From: CAMEON01 sp045531965
Lineage (GTDB): Bacteria; Bacillota; Clostridia; Oscillospirales; CAG-272
Length of the DNA stretch: 64,000 nucleotides
NCBI GenBank assembly: GCA_045531965.1
Contig: JAZSFA010000012.1
Coordinates: forward strand, 56,051 to 120,050
Direction of reading: 5' to 3'
Position numbers and translations under genes: made by a program. Below the pieces are notes generated by a model. It saw only the letters and a list, made by a program, of their open reading frames with translations, searched no databases and was not told the DNA's origin. How positions within the stretch are numbered: the stretch's first letter is position 1; every line of letters begins with the position of its first letter. Of this stretch, positions 7,691 to 16,225 are shown piece by piece.

Positions 7691-8245
7691 CTTTGGAAAA
7701 GTCGTAATAAAATCGTACCAAGAGCCCCGAAAACACATTTTCCACACTAAAAAACATCAAAGTTGTACTTCAAAAAGTCGTACCTGAATTATAGCATAAA
7801 AGCGATGTCAAAAGGAAGCACTTTGGACACCACTTTTTGTGTCTTTTAACGTTAATTTATAAAGCTGGAACATCTTTTGACATCTTAGAATACATAAAAT
7901 ACAAGTCGATTTTTTGAACGAGAACGATTGTGCTTATTGTTGCGGTAGGGTTATGAGAATAGTTGGATATAATTATAGAGCGCTGTCGATTAAGACGGCG
8001 CTCTAAGGTTTTTAAACCTCCCTTTAAAGCAGAATTGGCGATATCACCTACAAGAGACATTTTACTGCTTTGAGTATATTTATCGTAACGTCTACTCAAT
8101 CAGGGTTCGGGACTTCCTTGATTTTTGTGGTGGTTTTTACGCACTACAGCACTAAGAGAGTCACTGTTATAAATAGTTTTAAGGCTACCATACCAACCTA
8201 TTCTTGATTTTATTTCAACCCCTTAGAGTGTGTTTGATCGTAAAG
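7691..8245. other. Intergenic region, mostly unassigned
   Basis: No convincing gene. A minus-strand reading frame at 7857-8059 (start ATG 8059, MSLVGDIANSALKGG) has no good ribosome-binding site and contains a hairpin. That hairpin, at 7976-8005 (arms TAGAGCGCTGTC and GACGGCGCTCTA, one G-T pair), is followed on the plus strand by AAGGTTTTT, so it resembles a terminator. The rest is AT-rich without visible structure. Confidence 0.4.
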
Positions 8246-11071
8246 TTATGGAACATAAAAAATGCGTTTATCACAGTATTCCAATGTGTAAACCAAGTAA
8301 GGAGATGTATATCTCTCCTTGATCACATTTCCTTGGCTATCGTAGGTGTATTCGGTTGTGAAAGTATTACCATTACAATCTTCATATACCTTCTTGATCA
8401 CATTTCTTTTGCTATTGTAGGTGTATTTTGTTGTGCAAGTATTACCATTGAAATCTGCAAATACCTCCATGATCACATTTCCTTGGCTATCGTAGGTATA
8501 TTCTGTCGTGGAAGTATCACCATCGGAATCTGCATCATATACCTCCATGACCACATTTCCTTGGCTATCGTAGGCATATTCTGTCGTGGAAGTATCACCA
8601 TCGGAATCTGCATATGCTTCCATGATCACATTTCCTTGGCTATCGTAGGTATATTTTGTTGTGGAAGTATCACCATCGGAATCTGCATATGCCTCCATGA
8701 TCACATTTCCTTGGCTATCGTAGGTATATTTTGTTGTGGAAGTATTACCATCGGAATCTGCATATACCTCCTTGGTCACATTTCCTTTGCCGTCGTAGGT
8801 ATATTCTGTCGTGTAAGTATCGCCATAGGAAGATCTATATGCCTCCTTGGTCACATTTCCTTGGCTATCGTAGGTATATTTTATCACGTCAGTAGCGCCA
8901 TTGTGATATGTAATAATCATCTTATCGTAACAATATTTAAATCGAGAAAGATAATCGTTACTGTCTTTATACCCATCAAGTGCTTTAAATGCGGTAATCG
9001 CTTCGTTGTATTTTCCCGCATCTATCAATGCAATCGCGTCGTTGTATTTGCCGTCAAGAATAGCTGTGTTACATTCGGCTATTTTGGCAGTACTGTCTTT
9101 ATACCCATCAAGTGCTTCAAATGCGATAATCGCTTCGTTGTATTTTCCCGTATCCATTAACGCTATTGCATCGTTGTATTTATTGTTAGGAATAATAACC
9201 GAATTTAGCACAATGATAAAGGCAATGATTGTACATACGATAGATGTGGTGATGATAGCTATCATCTTGTTTCTTTTGGCAATACGGCGGGCGATTTCAG
9301 CAAGGCGTTCTTTTTCCAAACGACATCTTTCCTGCTCGGCTTTGATCTCGGATATGCGTTTTTCGCACGCACAAATCAATTCTGGCGAATCCTTCCAATC
9401 AGGGATTTCTCTGAATTTTGCAATCGCCTGTTCAAGATCGAGGATGGTATTGTTTGCTTTCAGTTGACAAGCATTGGTGTATATCGTGTTCTTCCTTGCG
9501 GTTTCGACACGTTCCAATTCTTCTATTCTTATCGCCTCCGCCTTTTCCAAGCATTCTTTAGCTAGTCTTGCCGCCCCGCTATAAGTACCCATTTCAGCGA
9601 AGCGTTCTGCTGCCGACTTATAATCATCTTCGGTAGCAGCCCTATTCATAGCTACAACGATGTTTTCGAATCTTGCTGCCTCTGCCTTTTCCAAGCATTC
9701 TTTAGCTAGTCTTGCCGCCTCGCTATAAGTACCCATTTCAGCGAAGCGTTCTGCTGCCGACTTATAATCATCTTCGGTAGTAGCCCTATTCATAGCTACA
9801 ACGATGCTTTTGTATTGAGTAGCCAAATGTTTATTTTCGTTTCTTATATTGATATGCTCAATATATCCAATTATCTCGGCTTTTAGTTTTTTATCTGCAA
9901 AACGAATGGTTTTTTGATAATTGTTGCTGTCATCAAATGCGTCTGCTTGATCTTTTAATTCATCTTGCTTTTTGGCGTGAAGCTCTGCCATAAGCTTACC
10001 AAGGTATGCCTGCGCATTTTCAGGATCCTGATCAAGCACTTTTTCGCAATATTTGTCTGCGCTGTCCCAGTCTCCATTCTCAAGAAAGATAAAAGCGCGC
10101 TTGAGAAGCGGAGCGACATTTGGTTTTTCTTCTGTGACAACGGTCTCTTTGACAACTGTTGTTTGCTTTGGTTCGTCTTTCTTAACAACCTTTTTAATAC
10201 CGCGCACAAGATCATTGATGAAGCCGATTTTTGCCATATCCTGCGCCTGAAGGTGTGCAAACTCCTCGGGCAACTCGTAGGCGTCCATGTTACGGTAGCA
10301 AGGGATAAGTAGCTTGGAACGGTCTTTTTTTATTATCTTAAGAAATCTCGACCACTCGTTCTTTACCCATACTGCATTGAAATATTCGGGCTTTGTACCG
10401 ATAGAAAGCATTACCTTTGCCGAATTAAGCGCGGCAAAAATGATCGGCTCGTATGCAGAGCCGAGCTTGTCTTCGAGCGTGATAGTGGCATAGAAAACCT
10501 TAAATCCTTCTTGTGTGAGCTGATAATAAATATCGTTGGCAATCACGCTATCCTGCGTTCTTCTGCCGTCCGCATCAGTCTCCTTGTAACAAATAAAGAC
10601 GTCGTAATTCTCTTCCTTTTGAGCGAGGGCGAGAATCTCTTTTTGAATTCTGTCGATTTCCTTTGCCTGTTTCTCGTATAGAACGCGCTGACTCATATCC
10701 GCGTTCTCAATGGCGGATTTATAATCGTCATCGGTAATAATGGAATCGTAAGAGGCTCTGTGACAGGTGGGGATTTTTTTGAACGTCTTAGGGTCGTCCA
10801 CGTATTCAATACCGTACTTGCAGAGGATCAGTCCCCAATACGCCTCGGACTGCTTGGAATCCGCCTGAATGATTTTTTCGTAGATTTTTTCTGCCTTATC
10901 AAACTCGCTCTTGATACGCAGAGTGTTGGCGCGGTTGAACAAGTTTTGCAGATTTTCGTCCATAACCCTTGGCACGGTCTGCTTCGTTCCACAATATTCA
11001 CATTCCGCAATGGTAAGCCCCTCGGCTATTTCAAGGTCGCCACCGCACATTTTACATTTAAAAATAGACAT
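8246..11071 (-). CDS. Zinc ribbon-TPR-TIR membrane protein with C-terminal YD-type repeats
   Basis: A 941-residue protein of unknown role. In order: a zinc ribbon (C6, C9, C24, C27); TPR-like helices (about 40-90); a TIR domain (about 155-295) starting YDVFICYKETD, with E208 in LGSAYEPIIFAAL at the position of the catalytic glutamate of TIR NADases; a second helical region; a 48-residue tandem repeat (about 423-518); a basic stretch and one membrane helix (603-627); two TPR-like units (YNDAIALMDTGKYNEAI type); and eight 24-25-residue repeats (about 732-925) of the form YDSQGNVxxEAYADSDGxT. Positive-inside charge would place TIR in the cytoplasm and the repeats outside. ATG 11071 follows GGTGAT; the TTG 12 bases upstream is less likely. 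It is the second gene after its paralogue, 49 bases downstream. Confidence 0.8.
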   Translation of the reverse strand: MSIFKCKMCGGDLEIAEGLTIAECEYCGTKQTVPRVMDENLQNLFNRANTLRIKSEFDKAEKIYEKIIQADSKQSEAYWGLILCKYGIEYVDDPKTFKKIPTCHRASYDSIITDDDYKSAIENADMSQRVLYEKQAKEIDRIQKEILALAQKEENYDVFICYKETDADGRRTQDSVIANDIYYQLTQEGFKVFYATITLEDKLGSAYEPIIFAALNSAKVMLSIGTKPEYFNAVWVKNEWSRFLKIIKKDRSKLLIPCYRNMDAYELPEEFAHLQAQDMAKIGFINDLVRGIKKVVKKDEPKQTTVVKETVVTEEKPNVAPLLKRAFIFLENGDWDSADKYCEKVLDQDPENAQAYLGKLMAELHAKKQDELKDQADAFDDSNNYQKTIRFADKKLKAEIIGYIEHINIRNENKHLATQYKSIVVAMNRATTEDDYKSAAERFAEMGTYSEAARLAKECLEKAEAARFENIVVAMNRAATEDDYKSAAERFAEMGTYSGAARLAKECLEKAEAIRIEELERVETARKNTIYTNACQLKANNTILDLEQAIAKFREIPDWKDSPELICACEKRISEIKAEQERCRLEKERLAEIARRIAKRNKMIAIITTSIVCTIIAFIIVLNSVIIPNNKYNDAIALMDTGKYNEAIIAFEALDGYKDSTAKIAECNTAILDGKYNDAIALIDAGKYNEAITAFKALDGYKDSNDYLSRFKYCYDKMIITYHNGATDVIKYTYDSQGNVTKEAYRSSYGDTYTTEYTYDGKGNVTKEVYADSDGNTSTTKYTYDSQGNVIMEAYADSDGDTSTTKYTYDSQGNVIMEAYADSDGDTSTTEYAYDSQGNVVMEVYDADSDGDTSTTEYTYDSQGNVIMEVFADFNGNTCTTKYTYNSKRNVIKKVYEDCNGNTFTTEYTYDSQGNVIKERYTSPYLVYTLEYCDKRIFYVP
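8299..8878 (-). repeat. Coding tandem repeats of 72-75 bases (YD repeats)
   Basis: About eight copies encode the YDSQGNV repeats of the TIR protein. Several copies are nearly identical at the DNA level, one carries an extra codon (75 bases), so copy number may vary by recombination. It is not a CRISPR array: no constant spacer length and the frame is open throughout. Confidence 0.8.
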
Positions 11072-11120
11072 AGTTATCACCAATCATTTATAAATAGTTG
11101 TGTTTCCAAATTGAAATATT

Positions 11121-13064
11121 TTAATTGTTTTCTGATTTTAAATTCTGTATTTCTGATTTTGTAATTTGTATTTCTGCATCGAGCGTAGCAAGCTGATTTT
11201 GAAGGGCTGTAATCACACGTTGACACTGCGGGATTTCTTCTTCTGTTTTTCTGATTTCTGCGTTAGCTTTGTTGCACTCTGCCCGTAAACGCAACGATTC
11301 TTTTTCTATTTCTTTTAAATATTTTACCTTTGCAATAATAGCAAAAATGATGCCGGACACTCCTACAGAAAAATAGCTCAGAAATGCTAAGCCAATAGAT
11401 TTTTGCCATACAATGGCTAAGATAATACCCAAAAGTATGAACAGTATTAAGCTGCCCACGATTAATGCAACGAATAGGATTTCTGTGGATTTGTCCCATG
11501 TATCATCGATGGCGAAGCCGATGCACATCACTACCGCACAGAAACTTGCGAGTATTAGTATTAGGGTTGAGCATAGCCTTATTGGTTTGGCTTTTTTGTC
11601 ATTTTTTGCAATTTGTTGACGATTCTGGACTATTGTAGTTTCTAAGGATGCTTTGTTACGACGCATAAATTCAAGAGAATTTGTTTTCTGCCGTATTTGT
11701 TGTTCGAGGGAAGAAGATTCTCCCTCTTTTTCACGTAACTTTTTAGTAAGCGCTTGGTGCTTTTCATTTGCAATTTTTGCTTTTTCGGCTCGGATTCTCT
11801 CTTGTTCTATTCGATAAGCTTCGGCTTCGGCTATACGATCTTTAATAAATTTATTATATTCTTTTAGTTGATGCGCTGTTTGCTCATCAGTATAATAAAC
11901 GGCATTTCTATATGTGGACAGTTGCTCTAATGGGCGTTTATGGTTTTTTAATTGCTTTATGGAAGATACCTTTCCTTGTGCTAAAAGTTTATATAAATAG
12001 GCCTTTCCGTTTTCGGGATCCTGATCCAGCACCTTCTCACAGTATTCATCCGCGCTGCTCCAGTTTCCATCTTCAAGGAACATAAATGCTCGTTTGAGTA
12101 GCGGGGCGATGTTGGCGTTTCCTTCTGTGGCAACAGTATTTCTGACTACGGTTGTCTGCGTCGGCGCGTCTTTTTTGATCACCGTCTGGATGCCTCTGAC
12201 AACATCATTGATAAAGCCAATCTTAGACATATCCTGCGCTTGCAGGTGGGCAAATTCTTCGGGAAGCTCGTAGGCATCCATATCGCGGTAGCAGGGAATC
12301 AGAAGCTTGGAGCGGTCGGCTTTGATCATTTTGAGGAATCTCGACCACTCGTTTTTCACCCAAACCGCGTTGAAATACTCGGGTTTCGTGCCGATAGCCA
12401 GCATGACCTTGGCAGAGTGGAGCGCGGCAAAGATGATCGGCTCGTATGCCGATCCCAATTTGTTTTCCAGCGTGATCGCGGCATAGAAGACCTTAAAGCC
12501 TTCCTGTGTCAACTGATGGTAAATATCATTGGCGATGACGCTATCCTGCGTACGCTTGCCCAGACTGTCGGTTTCTTTATAGCAGATGAATACGTCGTAG
12601 GATTCTTCCTTTTGTGCAAGGGCAAGGATCTCCTTTTGTATTCTGTCGATCTCCTTTGCCTGTGCTTCGTAAACGGAGCGCTGGCTGATATCCGCGTTTT
12701 CTATAGCGGATTTGTAATCATCGTCGGCGATGATAGAATCGAAGGAGGTTCTGTGACACGTGGGTATCTTTTTGAAGGTTTTGGGATCATCCACATACTC
12801 AATACCATACTTGCAGAGGATAAGACCCCAATAGGCATCGGATTGTGTGGAATCAGCCTGAATGATCTTCTCATAGAGCTTTTCTGCTTTGTCAAATTCA
12901 CTCTTGATACGCAGGGTATTGGCGCGGTTGAACAAGTTTTGCAGATTTTCGTCAATGGCTTTGGGTATGGTTTGCTTTGCACCGCAGTAGTCACATTCCG
13001 CAATGGTGATGCCTTCGGTTACGTCAAGGTCACCGCCGCACATTTTACATTTAAAAACGGCCAT
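11121..13064 (-). CDS. Zinc ribbon-TPR-TIR protein with coiled coil and membrane hairpin
   Basis: A 647-residue paralogue of the next gene; the first ~300 residues are almost the same (zinc ribbon C6, C9, C24, C27; TPR; TIR from residue 155 with E208). After residue ~340 they diverge: here a short TPR unit, a long charged coiled coil (LTKKLREKEGESSSLEQQI and beyond), two or three membrane segments (LILILASFCAVVMCIGFAI; VALIVGSLILFILLGIILAI; a third after it), and a second coiled coil to the end. ATG 13064 follows GGAGG. It is first in the operon, from the promoter at 13094-13122. TIR domains signal by cleaving NAD or by scaffolding; which applies here is unknown. Confidence 0.82.
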   Translation of the reverse strand: MAVFKCKMCGGDLDVTEGITIAECDYCGAKQTIPKAIDENLQNLFNRANTLRIKSEFDKAEKLYEKIIQADSTQSDAYWGLILCKYGIEYVDDPKTFKKIPTCHRTSFDSIIADDDYKSAIENADISQRSVYEAQAKEIDRIQKEILALAQKEESYDVFICYKETDSLGKRTQDSVIANDIYHQLTQEGFKVFYAAITLENKLGSAYEPIIFAALHSAKVMLAIGTKPEYFNAVWVKNEWSRFLKMIKADRSKLLIPCYRDMDAYELPEEFAHLQAQDMSKIGFINDVVRGIQTVIKKDAPTQTTVVRNTVATEGNANIAPLLKRAFMFLEDGNWSSADEYCEKVLDQDPENGKAYLYKLLAQGKVSSIKQLKNHKRPLEQLSTYRNAVYYTDEQTAHQLKEYNKFIKDRIAEAEAYRIEQERIRAEKAKIANEKHQALTKKLREKEGESSSLEQQIRQKTNSLEFMRRNKASLETTIVQNRQQIAKNDKKAKPIRLCSTLILILASFCAVVMCIGFAIDDTWDKSTEILFVALIVGSLILFILLGIILAIVWQKSIGLAFLSYFSVGVSGIIFAIIAKVKYLKEIEKESLRLRAECNKANAEIRKTEEEIPQCQRVITALQNQLATLDAEIQITKSEIQNLKSENN

Positions 13065-13093
13065 GTTGTCCTCCAACAATAAATATTAAAAAT

Positions 13094-13122
13094 ATTATAT
13101 CACAAGTTGTTTGAGAAGTAAA
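13094..13122 (-). promoter_or_regulatory. Extended sigma-A promoter of the TIR gene pair
   Basis: TTTACT (13122-13117), 17-base spacer ending TGA, TATAAT (13099-13094): an extended -10 promoter on the minus strand. Confidence 0.75.
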
Positions 13123-13149
13123 GCCTTGAAGACACATTTTGTCAAAATA

Positions 13150-13186
13150 ACAAAAAGAAAAGGAGCAACTGTCTGCTCCTTTTTGA
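13150..13186 (-). terminator. Terminator after the FkbM-type methyltransferase gene
   Basis: AAAAGGAGCA (13158-13167) pairs with TGCTCCTTTT (13174-13183); a U-rich run follows on the minus strand. Confidence 0.75.
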
Positions 13187-13190
13187 CTTG

Positions 13191-14354
13191 TCAGACCTTG
13201 ACACAGTACAGGTTGATATCCCACGCGGGGATGCCCGCCATGCGGCGAAGATAGAAACGATAGCCCGGATTCAACTTCCGGATCAGGAGCGGCAGAGCGA
13301 AAAGATCCTCACTTCGGTGATAGAGGGATACCAAGAGGGCGGGAGAAAAGCGGCGAATCAATTGGGCAGCCCCGCGCAGAGCGGCATCCTCCGAGCCTTC
13401 TACGTCATATTTAATGTAGTCGAGCTGTGCATTCATACCGAACGCCTCGTCCCACACTTCATCCAAGGGGCGTACGGTGACAGATACAGTCTTGCCGAAA
13501 TACTGTTCCGAGGTGGCGAACATGGCAGGGACGCCGTTGGGGGTGAAGGCAGGGGTGTCGCAAAGGGTGGCGTTACGGTTGCCGCTGGCATGAAAATGCA
13601 GGGTGCCGGCTTTGTCAAAAGCGCCTGCCTGAACCGTTCGTACGGTTACGTTGCTTTCCAATGCTTCAGCCCAATCGGTGAGCTTTTTAAAATTTCGCCG
13701 ATCAGGCTCCATGGCAACCGTTTTGGAAAGGGCGGGGGCGTAGGACATCAGTTCCCGGAGACTGTCGCCGTTGTAGGCGCCCAGATCGGCGGCGGTACGG
13801 AAGGTGTCGGCGTGGAGGATATGACGGTAAGCGTCCCCCGCCTCTGACTCGGTCGCACGGAGAATATCCATGCGGCCTGACAGCTTGTAGGCGATGATCC
13901 CGTCGTAGACCGCACGGGACTCTTCGTCGGCAAAAAGCCCGCGGACGGTGTCGAACGCTGTCCGGTGCGCCTCGTAAAAGTCGCTGTCAAAGAGATTATC
14001 ACCGCAGACGGGGACGTCGGGGGCATAGGTCTCACAGATGTCTGCCACCCGTCCGATTAACTCCAATACCTCGGGGCGGGAGGAGGCGAAGGACAAAAGC
14101 ACGATCATGCCGTCACCGTAGGTCTCTCGAGCCTCGGTAAAGGACAGCACCCGCCGTCCGTGAAAGCTGTGACCGCGAACAAACCCGTCGCTGGCGAAGC
14201 AATCCCGCACCGTAATCTCGTATTTTTCACAAACGGCAAGGATTTTGTCCGCACCGTTTCCCATACCGTATAGCAGGATGGGTCGGTTTTGATCGGATGC
14301 TATTTTGAGGTAGCGCCACAGGTCGGGGATATCCCGCGTGGGTGTGAAGGGCAT
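13191..14354 (-). CDS. FkbM family S-adenosylmethionine methyltransferase
   Basis: A 387-residue protein. The N-terminal third is a Rossmann-like domain (ILLYGMGNGADKILAVCEKY) that resembles nucleotide-binding parts of sugar-modifying enzymes. The C-terminal half (from about residue 185) is an FkbM methyltransferase: AADLGAYNGDSLREL is the SAM-binding loop, AMEPDRRNFKKL the acidic motif, and LDYIKYDVEGSEDAALRG the diagnostic FkbM signature. Such enzymes methylate sugars or small molecules; the substrate is unknown and there is no glycan cluster around it. ATG 14354 follows GGAGG. It stands alone and diverges from the HIT gene. Confidence 0.85.
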   Translation of the reverse strand: MPFTPTRDIPDLWRYLKIASDQNRPILLYGMGNGADKILAVCEKYEITVRDCFASDGFVRGHSFHGRRVLSFTEARETYGDGMIVLLSFASSRPEVLELIGRVADICETYAPDVPVCGDNLFDSDFYEAHRTAFDTVRGLFADEESRAVYDGIIAYKLSGRMDILRATESEAGDAYRHILHADTFRTAADLGAYNGDSLRELMSYAPALSKTVAMEPDRRNFKKLTDWAEALESNVTVRTVQAGAFDKAGTLHFHASGNRNATLCDTPAFTPNGVPAMFATSEQYFGKTVSVTVRPLDEVWDEAFGMNAQLDYIKYDVEGSEDAALRGAAQLIRRFSPALLVSLYHRSEDLFALPLLIRKLNPGYRFYLRRMAGIPAWDINLYCVKV

Positions 14355-14373
14355 AGAAATACCTCCTTCTCTC

Positions 14374-14402
14374 TTGACAAATGGGTGGAATAGGTGTAAA
14401 AT
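14374..14402 (+). promoter_or_regulatory. sigma-A promoter of the HIT gene
   Basis: TTGACA (14374-14379), 17-base spacer, TAAAAT (14397-14402), 27 bases before the start codon. Confidence 0.75.
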
Positions 14403-14428
14403 AAGGGAAAAACTTCGAAAGGAAGAAA

Positions 14429-14770
14429 ATGATGGATTGTTTGTTCTGTAAGATTATCGCAGGAGATATTCCTTCTGCCAAAGTATACGAAGATGAAATG
14501 GTATACGCTTTTCGTGACATCAACCCCATGGCGCCTGTCCACGTGCTGGTTGTCCCCAAATGCCATATGGCATCAGCCCAAGAGGTCAATGGGGATAACA
14601 GCGCCTATGTTGCCCGCATCTTTGAGGTCATCCCCGAGATCGCAAAGGCAGAAGGTCTCAAGGATGGCTACCGTGTCGTCACCAACTGCGGTGAGCACGG
14701 CTGTCAATCGGTGAAGCATCTGCATTTCCACCTGCTCGGTGGCAAACAGTTGTCTGAAAATATGGATTGA
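14429..14770 (+). CDS. hinT: HIT family nucleotide-binding hydrolase
   Basis: A 113-residue histidine-triad protein of the HinT branch, which hydrolyses nucleoside phosphoramidates such as AMP-lysine. The N-terminal zinc-type motif CLFCKIIAGDIPS and the active site KHLHFHLLGG (His-x-His-x-His) are both present, and length is normal. GAAAGGAAG precedes the two adjacent ATG codons at 14429 and 14432; the first has the better spacing. Single gene with its own promoter and terminator. Confidence 0.93.
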   Translation: MMDCLFCKIIAGDIPSAKVYEDEMVYAFRDINPMAPVHVLVVPKCHMASAQEVNGDNSAYVARIFEVIPEIAKAEGLKDGYRVVTNCGEHGCQSVKHLHFHLLGGKQLSENMD

Positions 14771-14777
14771 TCTCATT

Positions 14778-14809
14778 CAAACACCCCCACCGTGGTGGGG
14801 GTGTTTTTC
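14778..14809 (+). terminator. Terminator of the HIT gene
   Basis: ACACCCCCACC, GT loop, GGTGGGGGTGT, then TTTTT. It sits between two convergent genes. Confidence 0.9.
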
Positions 14810-16078
14810 TTATCCCAGTCTTCTTGCCTCGGTATAGAAGCGTTTATCCGCCGCATGTCCCATAGAGAAGGTCTTGCGGGGGAGGGATCCGTCGAAAATT
14901 ACCGTGGGGAACAGCTCTTCCTTTTCCATGCCGCAGAAGAGGAAGCCCAGAGCATTTTCTCCTCCACTCAGGGAAAGAGCGACGGCTTCACCATGAATGT
15001 AATCCACTTCCGCTTCGGGGTATGCACCCGATGCCAAACGGTCGTTTATAAAATTTTGCACGGTCCCTACAGCCAAAGTGGATACAGGGTGGGGAATGGT
15101 GACAATTTCATCATATGTACCTCGGGAGAGGCGAACCGATTGTGGAGGATTGTTACCTTGCAGATTGGCGGTGTAATTCTTGAAATCTTCTGCCATCTGT
15201 ACGGGATCTACGTTGAAAACTACACGAAAAATGGGTTCAAATTCCAAGGATTCATCGTATAGGTTCACCACTTCGCAAAGCGCATAACGCATAGGATGCT
15301 CCAACGCCGCATCTCCAAAACGGTTTTTTAGTTCCTCATAGCAGGTTTTGGCTGCTGCCAAAGAGTGATTGCCGTCGCCAACGGCGAACAGCAGGGGAGC
15401 GATGCCATCTTTTCCGTATTTTTCGGTCATAGCTTGAGGGGTGGCAAGCGCATCCAACGCATCCAATACCTGTTTTTGATCCTCTTGTGTGATCAGATAT
15501 CCTTTCAAATGCCCGCTGTTTTGCATCAGATCATGGTCGTACACAACAGTAAGATGGTCGGTACTGTCAAACAACGGTTCGATAACGGATTTTTGACGGT
15601 CATCAATAAGGAGCATGACGTGAGGAAGTTCCATCGGCGCGCCTCGACGGATTACCGTGCGTGGAGGGATCCGCTCTGGAACGGTTTCTTCTGTGGCACG
15701 GATCAGAGAATTGGCACCGGGGCGGTAGTCATAGTCCTCCAGGTCGATCATCCCGATCAACCCTTTACGATGGCGACCGTTTGCTAAAGTGCGGTCTACC
15801 AGAATCATGCTCTTAGGATGACACAGGAGAATATGATCTACATAGTCTACCATGGCTTTACGAATTGCAGGAATGCGCGCTTCGGTCTCTTTCAGATAAA
15901 TTTCCGGAAGGACTGTACGTAGCGTGGACGGTGCGTCTCCTACGAGTGCTTCGACAGAGGTCCAATATTCGGGTTGCGCCGTGTACTGGTCACAAGCAAC
16001 AGCAGACCAACGAGTACCATCGATGACGGAAAAATCAGGCAGAAGAATGTCTGCCGCATCAAAGCATTTATGGTTCAT
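14810..16078 (-). CDS. DUF1015 family protein (COG4198)
   Basis: A 422-residue cytoplasmic protein of the widespread DUF1015 family, whose biochemical role is not firmly known. Family features visible are VACDQYTAQPEYW near residue 28, the LVDRTLANGRHRKGLIGMID region, and the strongly conserved AVGDGNHSLAAAKTCYEEL (about residue 235), which looks like a nucleotide or metal-binding loop. ATG 16078 follows AAAGGAT, with a promoter at 16127-16155. Single gene, convergent with the HIT gene. Length and motifs are intact. Confidence 0.85.
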   Translation of the reverse strand: MNHKCFDAADILLPDFSVIDGTRWSAVACDQYTAQPEYWTSVEALVGDAPSTLRTVLPEIYLKETEARIPAIRKAMVDYVDHILLCHPKSMILVDRTLANGRHRKGLIGMIDLEDYDYRPGANSLIRATEETVPERIPPRTVIRRGAPMELPHVMLLIDDRQKSVIEPLFDSTDHLTVVYDHDLMQNSGHLKGYLITQEDQKQVLDALDALATPQAMTEKYGKDGIAPLLFAVGDGNHSLAAAKTCYEELKNRFGDAALEHPMRYALCEVVNLYDESLEFEPIFRVVFNVDPVQMAEDFKNYTANLQGNNPPQSVRLSRGTYDEIVTIPHPVSTLAVGTVQNFINDRLASGAYPEAEVDYIHGEAVALSLSGGENALGFLFCGMEKEELFPTVIFDGSLPRKTFSMGHAADKRFYTEARRLG

Positions 16079-16126
16079 ATGATTATCCTTTCAAAAGGCT
16101 TGGATCGCCAGCGACCCTGTGATTTC

Positions 16127-16155
16127 ATTATAAACGAAATCTTATAAAAATGCAA
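16127..16155 (-). promoter_or_regulatory. sigma-A promoter of the DUF1015 gene
   Basis: TTGCAT (16155-16150), 17-base spacer, TATAAT (16132-16127) on the minus strand. Confidence 0.7.
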
Positions 16156-16182
16156 GAGGTTCTTGTGCTTTTTTTGAAGAGA

Positions 16183-16217
16183 ACAAAGAAAAAGCCGTTC
16201 TTGCGTACAAGGACGGC
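16183..16217 (-). terminator. Terminator of spoIIR
   Basis: GCCGTTCTTG (16194-16203) pairs with CAAGGACGGC (16208-16217), with one G-T pair; a U-rich run follows on the minus strand. Confidence 0.75.
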
Positions 16218-16225
16218 ATGACCGG

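Noticed and set aside
7857..8099. A minus-strand 80-codon frame
   Set aside because: TTG start, no ribosome-binding site, contains a terminator-like hairpin and has no recognisable domain.
8299..8878. Regular repeats that could suggest a CRISPR array
   Set aside because: The repeats are contiguous, multiples of three, stay in frame in the TIR gene and have no unique spacers; no cas genes are near.
8204..9160. A 318-codon plus-strand frame with HDHISLAIVG repeats
   Set aside because: It is the complement of the YD repeats of the TIR gene; repeats on one strand create repeats on the other.
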